A stretch of 64,000 bases of DNA from Siphonodentalium dalli (Eukaryota; Mollusca; Scaphopoda; Gadilida; Siphonodentaliidae). The position numbers were made by a program, and so were the translations under genes. The stretch lies in the NCBI GenBank assembly GCA_032622095.1, contig CP136066.1, positions 206,052,978 to 206,116,977 on the forward strand, given 5' to 3'. Below, piece after piece: positions 21,901-31,920 of this stretch. How positions within the stretch are numbered: the first letter of the stretch is position 1; each line of letters begins with the position of its first letter. Below the pieces are notes generated by a model that searched no databases, was not told the origin of the DNA, and was given only the letters and a program-made list of their open reading frames with translations.

Positions 21901-23209
21901 TAGATATAATATTACTATTACAGTGGTATTAGTTCAATAAAAAAAACTAAAGTTAAATGAAAACTTGACAGTAAGCGTTGGAAATTGTCACAGCATTGAA
22001 TATTCACATTTTTGACAACCAAAATATGAAAATATTCAATTTCGATATGATCTATATGTTGCATATAATAAACACATGCTGGGTTTTGTAGCTTTGTCGT
22101 GAGGCATACATTAAGTGACAATCATTTTATACAACGATGACGACATTGTGAGACTAACTGTTATTAAAAATATTTGTTATTGTAATCCTGATTTATAAGA
22201 CTATATATAATCCGACTGTGTGCTAATGTGTTGAGTTAGTAGTCACTGGCTATTTCGTTTTGTTATCAGGTAATGATATATTTATTAATCAAGAAAGCCT
22301 CACTGTAAGTGACGGTCTCTGAGTTTTATTAACATTTGTAAATGTTTCCAAATATCGTCCAATATGCTCGTGTCTTGAAGAATATATATACAGATAAATC
22401 TGGTACTTGTAATTTCAAATACAAATATAGATATCCATAGAACAGTAAGTAAATTCTTAATATACTAATACAAGGACTGTCTATGCGAGAGCAAGCTTAA
22501 AGACGTAATACAAAATGTAATGCATCAGTGATTTCAACAGTTCAGAGATATGACAGACATACGCTCTTTATTGTCTCAATTATCAGGAATAGCTTTGACG
22601 TTACAACTAACGCTCTGTGTTGTTCTGTACACAGCGAAAAGGCTGGGTGTACAATTTTCGATCACATAGTGGGCACTTTGGGACCGCAGATAATCATATC
22701 TTATATAGTGTGTATTACTCGCGATATGTATATGTTCACCGCCATCGTTATCATTTGTTCCAGTTTATATATTTTATAACATTTTATTGATGTAAATAAT
22801 TAAAATAAAAATCACTTCTAGTCATCCCTGATAGTTTCTTGGGTCTGAAAATTAACAGGTGCCGAAACGTCCGAAGTGCCGCATAATTGGATGCAGAAAT
22901 GTCCAGTTGTCGAGCCGCAAACTCAAGTGCCGAAACCTCCAGGTGCCGAAACCTCCAGGTGCCGAAACCTCCAGATTCGCATGATCTAGGGGCAACGACA
23001 GTGTGAACGCCTTTATCGGATGTGATCATTTGACTTGGGCACCCTATATATATGAACAGAAATTGTGGGGTAAAATCTGGGGCAAGTGTAGTTTTAGAAA
23101 TAGAGCGCTTACCTGTGCAGTTTGTGAGACCACATCCATCCAGAATATACCACAAAATATGGAGTAGGCTCCCTAAACGCAATAACTTGGCAAAGTTTTG
23201 TCTATTCAT
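15713..23209 (-). CDS. predicted type I membrane receptor with one CCP/sushi domain (five-exon model)
   Basis: The model joins 23209-23113, 21795-21538, 18419-18195, 16781-16626 and 15936-15713, giving about 319 residues. The order is signal peptide, cysteine-containing ectodomain, one sushi domain, transmembrane helix, then a tail of about 85 residues ending in TAA. Every internal border is phase 1, as is usual for extracellular modules that spread by exon shuffling. I do not recognise an orthologue. Sushi domains bind proteins in complement, adhesion and cytokine-receptor settings, so a surface role is likely but the ligand is unknown. Exons 3 and 4 are well supported, exon 5 fairly well, and exons 1 and 2 are predictions. 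MITEs of one family sit in the 3' region (15231-15704) and 31 nt upstream of the sushi exon's start (18450-18917). Confidence 0.6.
15945..15978 (+). repeat. (AT)n microsatellite in a receptor intron
   Basis: Pure alternating AT just upstream of the tail exon on the transcribed strand. It replaces what should be a pyrimidine tract if the phase 1 acceptor is used. Confidence 0.95.
16048..16354 (+). mobile_element. family E repeat (AGGCCCATTTAATTTTCGA end), partial
   Basis: TTAA-AGGCCCATTTAATTTTCGAG followed by the family E body (GTGCCTTGATATACGG, CTCCCAGAATGCAACATAAT). Other copies are at 31460-31920, 33170-33456 (right end AAGTGGGCCT-TTAA) and 37112-37171. It lies in the intron before the receptor tail exon. 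Confidence 0.75.
16355..16605 (+). repeat. degenerate tandem repeat, about 60 bp, next to the transmembrane exon
   Basis: Five units containing TCGAGATAGACTA, TATAAGCTCTATTTATT and close variants. The block lies in the intron immediately after the transmembrane exon's donor on the transcribed strand. Confidence 0.7.
16626..16781 (-). CDS. transmembrane exon of the CCP receptor
   Basis: This 156-nt phase 1-1 exon has acceptor TTTCTACAG and donor GAAG|GTAGAG. It encodes a short stalk (NVDVSPFWSAYTK), then a helix of about 23 apolar residues beginning IVIGIAAGACLVV. A strongly basic stop-transfer run, CRRKARKMK, follows, and then IQYVYEE. This is the arrangement of a single-pass type I protein with the tail inside the cell. 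A degenerate tandem repeat (16355-16605) begins about 20 nt after the donor. Confidence 0.77.
16884..17365 (+). mobile_element. degenerate tandem copies of TTAA MITE family B in a receptor intron
   Basis: Two family B segments lie in tandem. The first starts near GTCGTGACGGGAGCTG; the second starts at TTAA 17107. Their hairpins are at about 16927-16990, 17152-17215 and 17248-17312. The terminal sequences are mutated. They lie in the intron between the CCP and transmembrane exons. Confidence 0.7.
17345..17590 (+). repeat. inverted repeat AAATGTGCTGAAGGGTACAC
   Basis: 17346-17380 (AAATGTGCTGAAGGGTACAC, AGGGTTTGAAA) is complementary to 17546-17588, where the motif occurs twice (CCCTTCAGCACATTTTCAAA; CCTTTCAGCAC). 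In a receptor intron. Confidence 0.65.
18195..18419 (-). CDS. CCP/sushi domain exon
   Basis: This 225-nt, phase 1-1 exon encodes exactly one module of about 75 residues, with acceptor TTTTTCCAG and donor TTAC|GTGAGT. It starts at CLDLSS and has VVFSC in the middle. The end is LDCISGKNWSVDIPICL: the third cysteine, the sushi tryptophan, and a proline before the fourth cysteine. Four cysteines in this spacing are the sushi pattern (bonds 1-3 and 2-4). Five N-glycosylation sequons (NFS, NVS, NFT, NGS, NWS) support an extracellular location. The next exon begins with the proline that usually follows such a domain. Confidence 0.82.
18450..18917 (+). mobile_element. TTAA MITE family D in a receptor intron
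   Basis: TTAA-AGGTACTCAATATCCG... to ...CGGATTGAGTACCT-TTAA. It ends 31 nt before the first base of the CCP exon on the transcribed strand, so the branch point and pyrimidine tract must lie in the short remaining interval or within the element. Confidence 0.88.
19096..19651 (+). mobile_element. Harbinger-like MITE with TAA duplication
   Basis: TAA-GGGTACGTTCACACGCTGGCA at the left and TGCCAGTGTATGAACGTACCC-TAA at the right. A 3-bp TAA duplication with GGG-starting ends is the hallmark of PIF/Harbinger. The body has no transposase-like frame. It lies in the intron between receptor exons 2 and 3. Confidence 0.78.
19676..19937 (+). mobile_element. foldback whose loop copies the adjacent flank
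   Basis: Arms CATTGTCGCATGGTTTCGAG and AAAAAGACACCCAGGATCTC pair with GAGATCCTGGGTGTC...CCAAACCATGCGACAATG. The loop (about 19744-19826, ATTTACATTTGTACGTATAG through CATTCTTCCCGTG) is nearly identical to the downstream flank at 19957-20038. Confidence 0.75.
20856..20994 (+). mobile_element. family C TTAA element, 5' truncated
   Basis: The right part of family C: a foldback GAAATGTTCAGATAATAAGT / ACTTATTATCTGAACATTTC, then GAGTATTTAGTATAGAATGG-GTTAA at 20991-20994. The left end is missing. Confidence 0.75.
21538..21795 (-). CDS. candidate ectodomain exon of the CCP receptor
   Basis: This 258-nt stretch is open in the frame required by both neighbours (phase 1 in and out). It reads QPFTMNCGTSYNTT near its start and QTPCTVCRLSLYRYQTCS at its end. 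It contains five cysteines and an NTT glycosylation sequon, as expected of a small disulphide-bonded domain, but matches no family I know. The acceptor (CCGACTGAG) and donor (CAGCG|GTGACG) are both weak, so the borders may be wrong or the stretch may not be coding. If joined, it gives ...TCS then E then CLDLSS of the sushi exon. Confidence 0.38.
21800..23112. other. receptor intron 1 (predicted), little structure
   Basis: Mostly plain AT-rich DNA. A short tandem of GTGCCGAAACCTCCAG lies at 22928-22975, on the exon 1 side of the intron. Confidence 0.45.
23113..23209 (-). CDS. candidate signal-peptide exon of the CCP receptor
   Basis: The ATG at 23209 opens MNRQNFAKLLRLGSLLHILW and then YILDGCGLTNCT. 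This has a basic start, a hydrophobic core (LGSLLHILWYIL) and a polar exit, which is the form of a secretory signal. It ends at a strong donor, ACAG|GTAAGC, in phase 1. An in-frame ATG 24 nt upstream (23233) is a possible alternative start. The leftover G joins the next exon in frame to make alanine. The frame stays open past the donor for over 300 nt, but that part is repeat-like. Confidence 0.45.
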
Positions 23210-23540
23210 GTTGACGAGAAGATGGGTGTGCATGCTCTGAAATTCGAAATCAAATAAAAACTGACCCAGGGTCAAATGTCACCCATTGTAACACCGATAT
23301 ATCCACACGGTCAGATGGCTCCGGATAGTCACGCCACAGTCAACAATTGACAAACTTATTAGATAAGTATTACACAAGAACTACACCAATTTCCGTAACC
23401 TATTTTGGAGGCCATATCTCAAGCATATCTCAAGCAGCATAACTACATATATCAAATTGACTTGAGCCGATGAGACGTAAATGCGCGAACAATTTAGCTT
23501 CCTTGTCGGAATTATAGATATGAATGTATTGTAGTTATCA

Positions 23541-23966
23541 AGCCTGAGATTAGTGTGCCTGTCATTTGCAGAACGAGGTCCCCCGAGGGTGAATTTAGTG
23601 ACGCTATCCCGAACAGCGGGCTAGCATCACTTAATCACCCTCTGGGAATCTCATTCAGCATGGCCTCATCGGCTATGACAAAGACTCAGATTGAAGTTCC
23701 CAAATGGTGAATATTGTGCAATGTGTCATCTGACAATTTGGGGATTTTGGAGAAACTAAACTAAAAAAGAAATAGAATCTATGTGAAGAAGTTCTATAGA
23801 AATTTGATAATAAAGAAACTTTCCAGAGTAGATGATGCCTAAGCAGAATGAGGTCCCCAGAGGGTGAATGTAGTAATGCTAGCCCGCTATGCGGGATAGC
23901 GTCACTAAATTCACCCTCTGGGGACCTCATTCTGCAAATGACAGGCACACTAAACTCAGGCTTGGT
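23541..23966 (+). mobile_element. pair of inverted GAATGAGGTCCCC foldbacks
   Basis: Two foldbacks (about 23549-23670 and 23820-23966) face each other. Each has GAGGGTGAATTTAGTGA-type arms around a CCCGCTATGCGGG-like loop. The outer sequences are also inverted (AGTGTGCCTGTCATTTGC against GCAAATGACAGGCACACT), so the whole block folds on two levels. Confidence 0.75.
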
Positions 23967-24198
23967 AGCTATCGGTCTATGTATAATGTATATACATGTA
24001 TACGCATGCTTTACATCTTTTTTATCAAACAATGATGTCATGCATTCGAACCGTGGTCATCTTATCGTGTATATTGATACATCAATATAAGAATGATAAA
24101 AACAGCAGCGATATGTGTTTGAATGAAAAAGAAATGACTGAAACGCCCCGATAAAGCGACTCGTACTAGTAATCTTGTGTTCAAAACAAACATATTAG

Positions 24199-24648
24199 TT
24201 AACCCTGTCGTGAGGTTCATGGCGGGAGTTGCGCTGGTGCAGCATTAAATATCCTGTGTCAGTGCATTCTCTTATATATGCGAGTCTACCATAGGGAGCC
24301 TCGCATATATAAGATAATGCATTGGATTATAAGGGCAATGTGAATAGTTATAGGCCAATGTATTCTCTTATATAAATTAGATTATGCAAGGCTCCCAGTG
24401 GGAGACTGCACTGGTGCAACATTAAAGATCACGTGCCAGTGCATTCTCTTATATGTGTGAGTCTAACATAAGCAACACCTCATACGTGTATATAAAAGAA
24501 TGCCCTGGTTTACAAGGTCAAGGTAAATGTTGTTATAGGCCTATGTATTCTCTTATATATGTGATTCTCCCTATGGGTGACTCGAATATATAAGAGAATC
24601 CATTGGCACAGGGTTTCAGGAAGCTCCAATAATATATGTAAGGGTTAA
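24199..24648 (+). mobile_element. TTAA MITE family B, compound copy
   Basis: Starts TTAA-CCCTGTCGTGAGG and ends GTAAGGG-TTAA. It contains a second family B start-like segment inside (about 24403) and four decayed hairpins, as if one copy had inserted in or duplicated within another. Confidence 0.75.
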
Positions 24649-25554
24649 GCCCCTTTGCCACATTTCGGTGATCATAACAGCTCGACAAAGCACTTATATG
24701 TGCACTCTAAATGAGTCGGAAAACTTATTGGAACATTAAAGAGCGTTCACTGCTAGTTCTCCCACCAATGTAAACATCGAAGGTCGCCGATCACACATCC
24801 CCCGGAAAAAAAGATGGTTTTCTTAGAAATTTTGCATTTTCGGAACAAAACAAATCATTAAAAAAAATGAAAATTAGAATGTTACAAAGTTTTCTGAGTC
24901 AAGAAAGGGGAAGGGGAATAACTCTGTGAAAATTAGATTTATTTTCCCGTCGTCCATATACATGTTGCACTTTAGCAATACATGGGTAACAATATCCTAA
25001 AGTTTAAATTATCTACATTTGAAATTGGAGGAGATGATTACACAATTATAGTACCCACAATCAAAACGGGCCATGGTTTTCAGGATATTGTTCAATACTT
25101 AGACATTTTCCAATGTTTACATCAAGTCTTGATTAAATTTGCTATCTTATTGGACTAATTGCACTTTGATCTGTAATGCCACATGCATGTACTTGTTAAT
25201 GGCAGTTGCTTTACCGACTTTTATAAAACATGTATGCTATTTCTCATAAACCAACCTCGAAGGTATTCAGTTCCGTTAGATGATACTCGTCCTAATACTA
25301 AATCTGAACTTACTTTTTCATAGAAAATAAAATAACAATAATATCGCTATCTCAGAAGAAAATCGCCATCGTTGGAAAATATTCAAAACCCAGCAACATA
25401 TGTGGGGGATTATCTGTAACATGTGATTTAATTTAACACTTTACAAGATTTAGCACGGTCGATATATGCATAATGCAAATGTTCTGAACTGAATGTGACA
25501 TTTTACGGTATCAAGGCGACATATTGAAACTAAATTCCCAAGTACAAATCACCG
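24649..25554. other. no gene; relative of the GTCCCCCGAAAAA element
   Basis: 24780-25090 shares CCATATACATGTTGCAC, CATGGGTAACAAT and GGAGGAGATGATTACAC with the units of 56577-57283 but is much diverged. The remainder shows nothing recognisable. Confidence 0.55.
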
Positions 25555-25884
25555 TTAACCCTTTACCCAACAGAAGGGCCCTGTGCCAATGCATTCTCTT
25601 ATATATGCGAGTCGACCATAGGTCGCCTCGCATATATAAGAGAATGCATTGGCTTTTTTTAGGCCAATGCATTCTCTTATATATGCGAGGCGACCTATGG
25701 TCGACTCGCATATATAAGAGAATGCATTGGCACAGGGCATAACTGTAACTATCACAATGTGGTCAATGAGCCGGTTCCAATGATATCCATATTTGTATGG
25801 TTCTATTGAGACAGACCGAAGATATTTTAGGCTGTTGAAGCTTTATTTGGCCGGTTTTGGCCGGTTTGTTGGGTAAAGGGTTAA
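25555..25884 (-). mobile_element. TTAA MITE family A, copy 4 (rearranged, inverted)
   Basis: TTAA-CCCTTTACCCAACAGAAGG at the left and ...GTTGGGTAAAGGG-TTAA at the right. The body is in the opposite orientation to the other copies. Here the two hairpins nearly touch (about 25587-25732, separated by a few T), forming a double hairpin. The right TTAA is shared with the next element's left end at 25881. Confidence 0.85.
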
Positions 25885-26645
25885 CCCTTTCAAAACTAAA
25901 TTGATTCTCCCACTCGGTCATAAAAGTTAAAATGCCATAAAAGGTTTATTATCCATCTGAAGGGTATGCGGCTGATACGGACCCTGGCTCTTACGGACCC
26001 TGGCTTTTGCGGACCTCCGGCTCATATGGACCATGGCTTATACGGACCCCGGCTGTTACGGACCCTGGCTTTTACGGAGCTCCGGCTCATACGGACCTCA
26101 TTCAAATTAAATTAAAATTTTATTTTATTTATATTTTTATTTTATTTTGTATATATCTTCTAAATTATTATAAAGGATTATTTCATTTTAACTATAAATT
26201 ATTTATGTTTGTTACTCACTTGCGGACCTATAGAAGAAGATATGCATTTTGTCAGTATTTTAATTTATTTTATTTTAATTTATTTAAATAAATTTAAAAA
26301 ATACCTATATAATTAAAAAAAAATATTTTATTTTGAATTGAGGTCTGTATGAGCCGGAGGTCCGTAAAAGCCATGGTCCGTAAAAACCGGGTCCGTATAA
26401 GCCAGGTTCCGTATGAGCCGGAGGTCCGTAAAAGCCAGGGTCCGTATGAGCCGGAGGTCCGTAAAAGCCATGTTCCGTAAAAGCCGGGGTCCGTATAAGA
26501 CAGGGTCCGTATGAGCCGGAGGTCCGTAAAAGCCAGGGTCCGTATCAGCCGGCATTCCCTCCAGGGGTGTTCGGAAAATGAGCAGACGACATACAGGAAT
26601 AGAAGTGCAGAAGGATTCATTATTCATTGGAGGGAATTTTCAGGT
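25881..26645 (+). mobile_element. family C remnant split by an inverted-arm insertion
   Basis: Left piece 25881-25965 starts TTAA-CCCTTTCAAAACTAAATTG. The right piece (about 26556-26645) resembles the family C interior (CATTATTCATTGGAGGGAA). Between them lies a separate insertion with 16-17-bp repeated arms (25966-26555). Confidence 0.6.
25966..26555 (+). mobile_element. insertion with inverted arms made of a 16-17-bp tandem unit
   Basis: The left arm (to about 26098) and right arm (from about 26338) are inverted copies built from units like CTTATACGGACCCTGG and CTCATACGGACCTCCGG. The ends are ATGCGGCTGATACGG / CCGTATCAGCCGGCAT. The loop is very AT-rich (26100-26335). Translations of the arms look repetitive and are not protein-coding evidence. 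Confidence 0.75.
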
Positions 26646-26990
26646 AAAGAGGATCTCTAATGAGTCACAATTATATATGAAATTATTAACCGATTGCACT
26701 AAATTCAATTCAAGTCGAGGCTCAAACCGAATTTAGTGGACGATGTTAATACATTTCCTTTAGAATTGCGACGAATTTGAGATTGGTTTTTATCACATAA
26801 TCATACTTTAGCAAAACGATCTCGAAACGGCTGGGGTTAAACAAAATTAATAATGATATACATATGACAACCAAAGAGAAAGTAAAAACATCATAAAAAA
26901 AACACTATAGATACATTTTAAATGTCTTTTCATGTTGGCAAAATTATTCAACCACACTTATCACCCATATTTATTTCGCAGTCAACACTA
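26640..26990 (+). repeat. second copy of the ATTCGATTCGAG repeat
   Basis: About 350 bp aligned to 12635-13005 with substitutions and small indels; its central stem has lost a few bases. Confidence 0.8.
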
Positions 26991-27565
26991 AATAATCCAA
27001 CACAAATCGAATATCATAATTATATTCTAATATATTATAAAGGCGCGTGCCAATAATACACGTGTGTCTTACTAAAAAATTTAGGCCGGGTTTAGGGCTA
27101 ATTGTGTGATAAAACTTATTATCTGAACACTCCTAATGCATCTAATCGTCAGTGATATTTAGTAAAGACATGTTTAAAGATGCCCTTTCCTATTTGAAAC
27201 CTAATTGGTCAAATGGTTTCTATATTAAATTACCACGTACCAGGCGAATAAGACATGAACATATCAAACATATATTATAAGATGAGAATAACCATAAAAT
27301 GATATAATTTAGGAACGCTCTTTAACCATTCTACGCACCCCGAGTGGCCCGGGTGGAATAGGCCTACCGCCCCACTGCGATGGGTAAGAATCCCCTAATG
27401 TGGCACCCTGTTTGCCGTGGTGTGCATCCCTTGAGGTGTGGTGGTACTAGGGTCCGTACCATGTGAGGCATCCACCCCGCGGGTACGGCTTAGCTCATGG
27501 TCCACTTTGGTCCTACATCTCTTCAAGACGAGTGGTTGAGTGAGTGTTGAATCCTGTATTGTTCA
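26991..27565. other. no gene; GC-richer flank of the 26-bp array
   Basis: A family C fragment lies at about 27115-27175 (AACTTATTATCTGAACACTC). 27330-27540 is clearly richer in G and C than its surroundings and reads as unique sequence I do not recognise. Confidence 0.5.
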
Positions 27566-29567
27566 GGCCTGTATCACGGTGGGAAGGTATCGGCCTGTAT
27601 CACGGTGGGAAGGTATCGGCCTGTATCACGGTGGGAAGGTATCGGCCTGTATCACGGTGGGAAGGTATCGGCCTGTATCACGGTGGGAAGGTATCGGCCT
27701 GTATCACGGTGGGAAGGTATCGGCCTGTATCACGGTGGGAATGTATCGGCCTGTATCACGGTGGGAAGGTATCGGCCTGTATCACGGTGGGAAGGTATCG
27801 GCCTGTATCACGGTGGGAAGGTATCGGCCTGTATCACGGTGGGAAGGTATCGGCCTGTATCACGGTGGGAAGGTATCGGCCTGTATCACGGTGGGAAGGT
27901 ATCGGCCTGTATCACGGTGGGAAGGTATCGGCCTGTATCACGGTGGGAAGGTATCGGCCTGTATCACGATGGGAAGGTATCGGCCTGTATCACGGTGGGA
28001 AGGTATCGGCCTGTATCACGGTGGGAAGGTATCGGCCTGTATCACGGTGGGAAGGTATCGGCCTGTATCACGGTGGGAAGGTATCGGCCTGTATCACGGT
28101 GGGAAGGTATCGCCTGTATCACGATGGGGAGGTATCGGCCTGTATCACGATGGGAAGGTATCGGCCTGTATCACGGTGGGAATATATCGGCCTGTATCAC
28201 GGTGGGAATGTATCGGCCTGTATCACGGTGGGACGGTATCGGCCTGTATCACGGTGGGAAGGTATCGGCCTGTATCACGGTGGGAAGGTATCGGCCTGTA
28301 TCACGGTGGGAAGGTATCGGCCTGTATCACGGTGGGAAGGTATCGGCCTGTATCACGATGGGAAGGTATCGGCCTGTATCACGGTGGGAAGGTATCGGCC
28401 TGTATCACGGTGGGAAGGTATCGGCCTGTATCACGGTGGGAAGGTATCGGCCTGTATCACGATGGGAAGGTATCGGCCTGTATCACGGTGGGAAGGTATC
28501 GGCCTGTATCACGATGGGAAGGTATCGGCCTGTATCACGGTGGGAAGGTATCGGCCTGTATCACGATGGGAAGGTATCGGCCTGTATCACGGTGGGAAGG
28601 TATCGGCCTGTATCACGGTGGGAAGGTATCGGCCTGTATCACGGTGGGAATGTATCGGCCTGTATCACGGTGGGAAGGTATCGGCCTGTATCACGGTGGG
28701 AAGGTATCGGCCTGTATCACGGTGGGAACGTATCGGCCTGTATCACGGTGGGAAGGTATCGGCCTGTATCACGGTGGGAAGGTATCGGCCTGTATCACGG
28801 TGGGAAGGTATCGGCCTGTATCACGGTGGGAATGTATCGGCCTGTATCACGGTGGGAATGTATCGGCCTGTATCACGGTGGGAAGGTATCGGCCTGTATC
28901 ACGGTGGGAATGTATCGGCCTGTATCACGGTGGGAAGGTATCGGCCTGTATCACGGTGGGAAGGTATCGGCCTGTATCACGGTGGGAAGGTATCGGCCTG
29001 TATCACGATGGGAAGGTATCGGCCTGTATCACGGTGGGAAGGTATCGGCCTGTATCACGGTGGGAAGGTATCGGCCTGTATCACGGTGGGAAGGTATCGG
29101 CCTGTATCACGGTGGGAATGTATCGGCCTGTATCACGGTGGGAATGTATCGGCCTGTATCACGGTGGGAAGGTATCGGCCTGTATCACGGTGGGAAGGTA
29201 TCGGCCTGTATCACGGTGGGAAGGTATCGGCCTGTATCACGGTGGAAAGGTATCGGTCTGTATCACGGTGGGAAGGTATCGGCCTGTATCACGGTGGGAA
29301 GGTATCGGCCTGTATCACGGTGGGAAGGTATCGGCCTGTATCACGGTGGGAAGGTATCGGCCTGTATCACGATGGGAAGGTATCGGCCTGTATCACGGTG
29401 GGAAGGTATCGGCCTGTATCACGATGGGAAGGTACCGGCCTGTATCACGGTGGGAAGGTATCGGCCTGTGTCACGGTGGGAAGGTATCGGCCTGTATCAC
29501 GGTGGGAAGGTATCGGCCTGTATCACGGTGGGAAGGTACCGGCCTGTATCACGGTGGGAAGGTATCG
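27566..29567 (+). repeat. 26-bp minisatellite, about 77 copies
   Basis: The unit is GGCCTGTATCACGGTGGGAA followed by GGTATC. Copies are highly uniform, with recurrent single changes (GGTGGG to GATGGG, AAGG to AATG). One unit near 28112 is a base short. The unit has no stop in any forward frame, so long open frames appear in all three; they have no start context, no splice support and are not genes. It is flanked by GC-richer unique-looking DNA (27330-27540 and 29568-29660). Confidence 0.97.
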
Positions 29568-30220
29568 AGGGCTTCTACGTGCAGTGGCTAAACGGGTCAC
29601 CGCTTCAGCTAAGTACCAGTCTTTGGTCCGACCAGAATTCGAAGGGTAGTCCGCACCGGCTGCTGGGCTATATATATTTTTATATGGCAACTATATGGCA
29701 ACTCAAACCCCAAAACCAAGACCTGGTCATATTAATGATGACTCAGTTAGTTTCAATGATGCCGGGGTATTCCCTCAATACTTATTTTTCATTATAATTA
29801 AAATTTTGTTTTCATCGTTCATAGAGAACATGGGTGTATTTTACACTAATACATGGGTCAAATTCATTCTTGTTATAGCCTATTGCCAGGCTATTGGTTG
29901 AAAACTTGGTTTTCACTTTGAAAATTCCAGTTGATACGGATTGCATGCAATACGTTGCTGCGACTCACGGTGGCAAAAGCCACGAATTTAATATAACCAT
30001 GGAAGCAGCAACAAGTGGTTGGGTGGGAGTGTCTCACTCCCAACTTTAGAACATTTCCAACAGCTGGAACTTCATATATGTATACGAGACTTTGTGATTG
30101 TGAGTCATGAAGCAGAAGAACAATTCATTGTGCGATGCCCAATTTATATACAAAATAAGAGAGCGTTTATTTGCGGAAATAAACGACAAAATTCAGCGCT
30201 TTAATAATATGGCTGACCAA

Positions 30221-30759
30221 CAGGGGGGGGGGGGTCGGAAAAAAAATTCAAGCACGTATGGCATTTTTTCCCTTTCGATCATTTTTTGTACCCACCCACC
30301 CCCACCGCCAAATGTTTTTTCCGTTTTCGGCAGTTTTTTCCGACCATTTTTTGAAACCCACCCCCTTTTAACACTAAAACAGAGATTTGCGGGGGGAATT
30401 CACTGTAAACAGCTGTATATGAATTTCTGTGCATACTATTTATCATGGATGTTAACATGGACATGTAAATAGGAATGAGTCATTTTGAGGTCATTCGGTC
30501 AAAAAACATGGCTGCCAGCGGCCATCTTGGATTATAAAATTTGCAACAAAATACAACACGATAACTGCCTGCAGTCAGTTTACCAGTTAGAATTACATTA
30601 GTTCTCTCATTCAAAGTGGTTTTGAAGCCCAACTCATTGCGAAAACACTAAAAAAAACAAGCAGGAAATTTTGTTTTTAGTTGCGCAAAAAATTGCTTGT
30701 TGGTGGCTTTGACCACCCACCCACCCCGGCATACGTGCCGGAATCCCCCCCCCCCCCTG
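30221..30759 (+). mobile_element. 0.54-kb element with CAGGGG ends and 7-bp target duplication
   Basis: Flanked by TGACCAA at 30214-30220 and 30760-30766. Starts CAGGGGGGGGGGGG and ends in a C run followed by CTG. The interior is shared with 13035-13521 (GGCTGCCAG...GCCATCTTGGATT). Same end logic as 6372-7837. Confidence 0.8.
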
Positions 30760-30766
30760 TGACCAA

Positions 30767-31459
30767 CAGAAATTCTTAATCATCTTGAGAAATGGTAAAC
30801 CTAATACATGTAATATCATCTACAACCATTTCTACACCAAACATTGAAAATTAATATTTTTTATGTTACTATACTTATAATCACATTTTATTTATGTAAT
30901 TGTTTTGACATCGGCCTTGAGAGGGCATATCTGTCATTAAATATATATATCCATCTATGGCGTCCGCAATATAGATATACTACTTACACTATTTAAAACA
31001 GAATGCGACGGACTTTATTTCTAAAGTAAAATAATTTCCGAAACATCCACTTGTTGAATGCGTTAAAGATGACAGCTCGATTTCAGACAACAAACACGTC
31101 GCGATCGACATTGTCATTCCCTGCATTTCCTTCCCGAACTAACTCCTAACAGTTTCTTTGATTCTTTCTCTGTTTGTTGTTTGTGTTGGACTATATGTGT
31201 GTCTCCGTTGATTTTCGTGCTTTGGTGTGTACAAATTAATTTCACAGACAGTAAAACAATTTACGCTTGCAAAGGTCTTCCAAAAAAGAGCGTAAATACA
31301 TCTAGTCGATTCAATTTAATCAGGGACAAAGTAAACTGCATCCTACAATGGTTACATTATGTAGCGACGCTCCATTGCTTGTTAGGGAGACGTTGATCAA
31401 CACTAGTATCCAATGTTATACGGAGACATTCGCGGTATACATGGATGGTATACATGAAT
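30767..31459. other. nothing recognised
   Basis: AT-rich DNA. One 71-codon forward frame (31181-31396) has no recognisable domain. Confidence 0.5.
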
Positions 31460-31920
31460 TTAAAGGTCGTTTTAAATTTCGAGTCACCGATTTTTTTATA
31501 GTGCCTTGATATACGGTTTTATTAACAATATGTGCCATAAAATATTATTAAAATGATATATATCATCACCATTTGGAACGCCTGTGTCTCAGAAGGTGCC
31601 CATAGAGAAATAGAAAATAGCTGAAATCATATAAATATTTCCCCTGTTGTCGCTCCCAGAATGCAACATAATTCAAACTATATTTTATTTTCAATGGAAG
31701 GGGAATAACTCTATATCTTTAGGGTATAGAGTTGTTCCCCTTCCATTGAAAATAATAAACTTTGTGTAGAAACTTGAGCACAGAAGACAAGTCGGTATCT
31801 CAACAAAAAGAACATGTTCACAGTTTATTACACCGGATAATTATCAATACAATGTTTTGGCGCTTTCTCTTTCAAATGGTATATAATATGGCATCTATTT
31901 TATATAAATAAATGGTTTGG
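31460..31920 (+). mobile_element. family E repeat, near complete
   Basis: TTAA-AGGTCGTTTTAAATTTCGAG at the left. The body contains a small foldback of GGAAGGGGAATAACTCTATA with its complement (31696-31750), and near the end AATATGGCATCTATTTTATA. The right terminus is eroded. Confidence 0.7.

Noticed and set aside
22784-23112. Continuation of the signal-peptide frame past the donor at 23112
   Set aside because: Sequence past the donor is partly a CCGAAACCTCCAG tandem repeat and shows no domain; splicing at GTAAGC explains the frame better.
25511-25755. Open frames on both strands through the double hairpin (also at 3338-3637, 10664-10846, 36638-37019)
   Set aside because: They recur wherever the hairpin occurs, in both orientations, because the palindrome reads open both ways. 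They are properties of the repeat, not proteins.
26294-26627. Repetitive frames reading like LIRTxxFTDxxLIRT
   Set aside because: Produced by the 16-17-bp tandem arms of an inverted-repeat insertion; the same arms read open in two frames.
27540-29797. Three overlapping open frames of about 680-730 codons
   Set aside because: They are the three forward translations of one 26-bp tandem unit that lacks stops. Frames swap at the single short unit near 28112. No gene signal supports any of them.
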